Shown piece after piece: positions 32,016-35,187 of a stretch of DNA of 35,187 nt. Positions within the stretch are counted from its first letter, which is position 1; the number at the start of each line of letters is the position of its first letter. The notes beneath the pieces are model-generated. The model was given only the letters and a program-made list of their open reading frames with translations, made no database searches and was not told the DNA's origin. The position numbers were made by a program, and so were the translations under genes. This DNA is from Lachnospiraceae bacterium UBA1729 (GTDB lineage: Bacteria > Bacillota > Clostridia > Lachnospirales > Lachnospiraceae): the NCBI GenBank assembly GCA_002315945.1, contig DCIJ01000018.1, positions 1 through 35,187 on the forward strand, given 5' to 3'.

Positions 32016-32036
32016 ACGTAGTTTTTAATACTACGT
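32016..32036. promoter_or_regulatory. Inverted repeat at the degV transcription start (operator candidate)
   Basis: ACGTAGT/ACTACGT, seven-base perfect arms around a 7-base AT-rich centre, beginning two bases downstream of the predicted -10. This position fits a repressor operator. No known regulator could be matched with confidence. Confidence 0.55.
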
Positions 32037-32037
32037 C

Positions 32038-32066
32038 ATGATAACATGGATATTTGAGTTTGTAAA
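32038..32066 (-). promoter_or_regulatory. Sigma-A promoter of the degV gene
   Basis: Minus strand: TTTACA (32061-32066), 17-base spacer, TATCAT (32038-32043), about 37 bases upstream of the degV ATG. Confidence 0.7.
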
Positions 32067-32077
32067 CCAAAACCCCA

Positions 32078-32374
32078 CTAGATTAGTACGATTTTAAACA
32101 AGCCATTGTGGGTAATCAGAAATAGCAATACAATTTGTAGTAATAGTACCAACGGCATCCCTATGAGAAACTTAATCTTCCTTATCTTATGATGCCAGAT
32201 TTTCATGCCCAACAGACTGCCTATACTTCCTCCAATAATTGCAAGAATAAAAAGTGTAGACTCGGAAATTCTAAACTGATCCTTAATCGCTGCTCTTTTA
32301 TCCCAGCCCATTATAATAAAACTCACCAGGTTTATTACCACTGCATATATAGTTAATATATCTCTTGCCGCCAT
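32078..32374 (-). CDS. DUF1294 small membrane protein
   Basis: Small polytopic protein (98 aa) with about three membrane helices. The family pattern is clear: MGWDKRAAIKDQFRISESTL, then AIIGGSIGSLLGMKIWHHKIRKIKFLIG (read in two parts). The start at 32374 has AAAGGA about nine bases upstream; the longer frame begins with a GTG at 32416 without a site. The function of DUF1294 is unknown; some relatives are fused to a cold-shock domain, this one is not. It follows the CotH gene by 51 bases, where a small hairpin without U-run lies. Confidence 0.88.
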   Translation of the reverse strand: MAARDILTIYAVVINLVSFIIMGWDKRAAIKDQFRISESTLFILAIIGGSIGSLLGMKIWHHKIRKIKFLIGMPLVLLLQIVLLFLITHNGLFKIVLI

Positions 32375-32425
32375 GTTTGTTTTCCTTTCTCCAGCCCCGG
32401 CGTAAGCGTAGCTCACAATGAGCCC

Positions 32426-34348
32426 TTACTGTATTGGTTCAAATACCGCTATGGCAGCCACACCACCTGTAACTACCTGCACTGAAATATCGTTTTCAGG
32501 AACCATACGGCCATCTGACAACATCCAGCCATTAAACCTGTAGCCTTCATTTGGGATGGCTGACAGTTGACAGCCAAAATCGGTAAAATATCTGCCTGAC
32601 CACTTTCCATCCTCATCCAACTCAGTAGTCATATTATTAATCAGTATTTCTCCCCCCTCAGGGTTGGTTGACATAATTGCCACAGTTTCCAGCGTTCCCT
32701 GCAGATTGAAATACTTCTTCATTTGCCAAATTATCCATTCGCCTCTTTCATCATAGAAGCTTCGCAGATTCTCAAGCTTGGCATGATAGTTTCTGTCAGA
32801 ATACCTGCCATAAAAGTACCTGTCATAATTTTTATATACTGCGTCCTGAATTCTAGTGGCCTGATTATTAATAATAGCTTCTGTCCGTTCAGGATAAAAT
32901 CGGGTATTAATTAAATCCAGCACTCTGGTAACAAATTTTTCTGCAAACAGTGGATTACTCTTAGCCTTGTTCCAAAATACACTATGCTCATCCAGGTAGG
33001 AGAAGCTGTCAAAATCAATGGCCTTTCGAGTCATTCCGCCCCCTTCCCAGTTTAGATCAAACAGCATCCATCTCCACTTGCAGTCCCCATAGGCCGAGTC
33101 ATTATCCTGTTTTCTGGTTTTCCAAAAGGCTTCATTTATTTCAGGCCAGTCATTTACTCTTGCCAAAAGTGTCATGGCACCATAGTAAGATGTAAAGCTA
33201 TCCATATCCGCCAGCCCAAAAAAGTCGTCAGTCTCTAAAAGCTTTGCATATTCAGCGTCAGCTTCCCTGTCTCCAACCTCGGCCTCTCTGTTCTTTATCA
33301 TGAGGATATTGTCATCGGCCACGTTAAAATGCTCACCAATGTATTTTTCATTGAACTTTTCAGTTATATAATACAGTCCCCAAAAATCACCATTCAAAAA
33401 TACATAAGCAGGTTTCATATCCAGGGTGGCAAAATCACAGTCGCGAAATACCTCCTGAACCAGGGGGTCCCTTAGCTTTGTAATATAGTCATCTCCATTA
33501 GAATACAAAATCAGCTCTTCTTTGGAAGAGTCTCCAAAAATGTTACTAAAGGTGCAGCTGCTTCCCTTAAAATCCCGGGGATTCCTTAAGGACAGACTCT
33601 TTTGAGGTAGTGCCCTGGTCTCTCCCCCCTGAATACGCAATCCAACCTGGTAGGATGCAACCTGTGAAAAACTACCATCAGCGTCTTTTGAGGAAGCATC
33701 TGCATCTTTCAAAGAAGCATCCTCATCCTTCGAAAAGAATTCAACATTAGCCTGTTTTTCCCATTCAGGTCCGTAATTCTTACAGTTATCAGCAGTATAA
33801 ATTCCCTTCTGATTATCAAACAGGTCCTGTGGATTACATACAAGAGATACCACGTTCTCCAAATCAGAGTACTTTTTCTCCAGTCCAATAAAATAGGTCT
33901 TAGTCACCGTATTTGTAGACTGTCCTGTTAGGTTAGACTTTGCCCTGAACCTGATAATTGCAGCCTGATCAGCTATGTACCCAGCGCCCTCGTCATCTGG
34001 TAGCACAAACTGATTATCCCAATAATCATCATTGGAAACCTGCTTGATTCCGGCATACAGATCTCCCTCTCTCATACAGTCAGTAATTAATATAGGGCCT
34101 TCGTACACATCAGAATTCTGTGTGGGCTCGCTTCCATCCACCGTATAATATATAGTGCAAAAGGGAGCTGCCTTAAGCTCCAGTTCAAAGGGTTCGTCAT
34201 AAAATCCACTTTCTACTGATGCAACAGGCTCATGACTGTATTCCCACCTGCCCTGCAGAGAAACTGGGAAATACCGTAAATATGCTATTATTCCAAAAAT
34301 GGTTACAATAGAGACTATTGTAACCATTAGCTTTTTATTAAAAATCAT
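32426..34348 (-). CDS. Membrane-anchored CotH kinase-family protein
   Basis: Large protein (640 aa) with one N-terminal membrane anchor (about 8-24). Residues about 45-95 contain a chitobiase/hexosaminidase C-terminal-like domain (YYTVDGSEPT at 67-76). The CotH kinase domain spans about 165-550: GLRIQGGETR, KSLSLRNPRDF, VFLNGDFWGLYYITEKFNE with Glu330, IKNREAE, and WRWMLFDLNWEGG with Asp431. The last about 80 residues resemble an InlB/Listeria-type repeat (GGEILINN, GYRFNGW). Residues 205-225 form a degenerate Asp/Lys/Ser repeat insert. CotH proteins phosphorylate spore coat or secreted proteins. The usual second Asp of the late motif (DLDW) is Asn433 here. No spore gene lies nearby. The Shine-Dalgarno is weak. 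Confidence 0.87.
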   Translation of the reverse strand: MIFNKKLMVTIVSIVTIFGIIAYLRYFPVSLQGRWEYSHEPVASVESGFYDEPFELELKAAPFCTIYYTVDGSEPTQNSDVYEGPILITDCMREGDLYAGIKQVSNDDYWDNQFVLPDDEGAGYIADQAAIIRFRAKSNLTGQSTNTVTKTYFIGLEKKYSDLENVVSLVCNPQDLFDNQKGIYTADNCKNYGPEWEKQANVEFFSKDEDASLKDADASSKDADGSFSQVASYQVGLRIQGGETRALPQKSLSLRNPRDFKGSSCTFSNIFGDSSKEELILYSNGDDYITKLRDPLVQEVFRDCDFATLDMKPAYVFLNGDFWGLYYITEKFNEKYIGEHFNVADDNILMIKNREAEVGDREADAEYAKLLETDDFFGLADMDSFTSYYGAMTLLARVNDWPEINEAFWKTRKQDNDSAYGDCKWRWMLFDLNWEGGGMTRKAIDFDSFSYLDEHSVFWNKAKSNPLFAEKFVTRVLDLINTRFYPERTEAIINNQATRIQDAVYKNYDRYFYGRYSDRNYHAKLENLRSFYDERGEWIIWQMKKYFNLQGTLETVAIMSTNPEGGEILINNMTTELDEDGKWSGRYFTDFGCQLSAIPNEGYRFNGWMLSDGRMVPENDISVQVVTGGVAAIAVFEPIQ

Positions 34349-34404
34349 ATTAGCAAAAAGAAATTAATAATTAGTTTTATTAATTAGTAACTTACAGTTA
34401 ATAA

Positions 34405-35187
34405 TTAATTCCAGGGAGTAAAATCAAGAGTTGCAAAGTAATCATCCAAAGTCTCAGCTCTTCTGATCTGCTGAACACTTCCATCTTCTTTAAGCAGAAG
34501 CTCTGCGCTTCTTAATTTTCCATTGTAATTGTATCCCATAGAATGGCCATGTGCCCCAGCGTCATGAATAAACAGATAATCACCGGCTTCCAGTTCAGGA
34601 AGCATTCTGTCCACTGCAAATTTGTCACAGTTTTCACACAGAGATCCAGTCACATCATACTTATGATCGCAGGGTGCATCTTCCTTACCCAGTACAGTAA
34701 TGTGATGATATGCACCATATATAGCTGGTCTCATCAGATTAGCTGCACAGGCATCAACTCCTGCATATTCCTTCCAGATATGTTTGAAGTGCATAACCTT
34801 GGTAATCAATGCTCCAAAGGGTGCCATCATAAATCTTCCCAGCTCTGAAAAGATTGCTACATCATCCATTCCTTCTGGAACCAGCACCTCTTCATAAGCC
34901 TTACGTACACCTTCACCGATAAGCTTGATATCGTTAGGTTTCTGATCCGGCTTGTAAGCAATTCCTACACCACCAGAGAGATTAATAAATGCGATGTGGA
35001 TTCCAAGTTCCTTTTTGCATTCAACAGCCAGCTCAAAGAGAATTTTTGCAAGCTTTGGATAATACTCTTCAGTAACAGTATTACTTGCAAGGAATGCATG
35101 AATACCAAAATTCTTTACTCCATGATCTCTCATGTAAGCAAAGGCCTCCTTAATCTGAGGCTTTGTCATACCGTATTTTGCATCCTT
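34405..35187 (-). CDS. lysA: Diaminopimelate decarboxylase, 5' end missing
   Basis: Last step of lysine biosynthesis: PLP-dependent decarboxylation of meso-diaminopimelate. 260 C-terminal residues are visible; the frame continues past the right edge (KDAKYGM precedes the first internal Met). The glycine-rich phosphate loop INLSGGVGIAY, SELGRFMMAPFGAL (an EPGR-like motif with Leu for Pro), VDACAANLMRPAIYGAYHH, and the substrate block GSLCENCDKFAVDRMLP followed by DAGAHGHSMGYNYNGKLRSAE support LysA. A carboxynorspermidine decarboxylase is less likely given these blocks. The stop is followed by a very AT-rich 56-base gap before the CotH gene. Confidence 0.92.
   Translation of the reverse strand, partial: KDAKYGMTKPQIKEAFAYMRDHGVKNFGIHAFLASNTVTEEYYPKLAKILFELAVECKKELGIHIAFINLSGGVGIAYKPDQKPNDIKLIGEGVRKAYEEVLVPEGMDDVAIFSELGRFMMAPFGALITKVMHFKHIWKEYAGVDACAANLMRPAIYGAYHHITVLGKEDAPCDHKYDVTGSLCENCDKFAVDRMLPELEAGDYLFIHDAGAHGHSMGYNYNGKLRSAELLLKEDGSVQQIRRAETLDDYFATLDFTPWN

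Noticed and set aside
32402..32428. Hairpin at the end of the CotH gene as a terminator
   Set aside because: GCTCA/TGAGC pairs with a 3-base loop but no U-run follows, and it overlaps the reach of the stop codon; effect unclear.
34349..34404. AT-rich gap between lysA and the CotH gene as a promoter or origin element
   Set aside because: It holds repeated TTAATAATTA-like motifs but no convincing -35/-10 pair, DnaA box or terminator.

Overview
The window looks like chromosomal DNA of a low-to-moderate GC Gram-positive anaerobe of the class Clostridia, most likely a Lachnospiraceae member of the Butyrivibrio/Roseburia type. This placement is an inference from gene content: a biotin-dependent Na+-pump acyl-CoA decarboxylase with an extended OadG-type gamma subunit, ScpA/ScpB, an SpoVB/MurJ-type flippase, DegV, bactofilin, CotH kinase and strong AGGAGG ribosome binding sites. 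Thirty-six protein genes are called. Thirty-five lie on the minus strand and only argG on the plus strand. No tRNA, rRNA, CRISPR array, IS element or phage gene was seen. The genes at both window edges are cut.

Layout from left to right (transcription mostly runs right to left). (1) 1-3248: a Na+-translocating decarboxylase operon, transcribed carboxyltransferase, OadG-like gamma, biotin carrier, beta membrane subunit. (2) 3525-6059: scpB/scpA, a membrane-anchored metallophosphoesterase, and rpsU with its own strong promoter and terminator. (3) 6176-10369: a TRAP-TAXI uptake operon (TAXI lipoprotein, DUF1850 protein, fused DctMQ permease) ending in a cytidylate-kinase-like gene. (4) 10524-11189: a DUF1905 plus C39-like cysteine peptidase fusion with its own promoter. 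(5) 11308-19472: a nine-gene envelope operon, transcribed polysaccharide deacetylase, bactofilin, pyrH, frr, uppS, cdsA, dxr, rseP, M19 dipeptidase. (6) 19539-29511: a nine-gene unit, transcribed argC, flippase, PHP phosphoesterase, GNAT, argB, argD, orphan solute-binding protein, ABC-F ATPase, HAD phosphatase. (7) 29512-29848: a divergent regulatory region with recognisable sigma-A promoters for argC and argG and ArgR-like boxes, followed by argG (+). (8) 31150-35187: DegV, a DUF1294 membrane protein, a membrane-anchored CotH kinase and the 3' part of lysA.

Several starts were moved inward from the longest open frame because a good Shine-Dalgarno sequence marks an internal ATG. The clearest case is the metallophosphoesterase, whose longer frame would begin inside the rpsU terminator.

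Most of the window is housekeeping and no defence-like or clearly new system was found. The parts most worth a second look are the DUF1905/C39 fusion gene, the OadG subunit with a large extracytoplasmic domain beside a divergent carboxyltransferase, the mixed arginine/envelope operon, the ABC-F protein with one degenerate ATP site, and the CotH kinase with Asn where I expect Asp. All functional statements are read from sequence and family knowledge; no database search was run.
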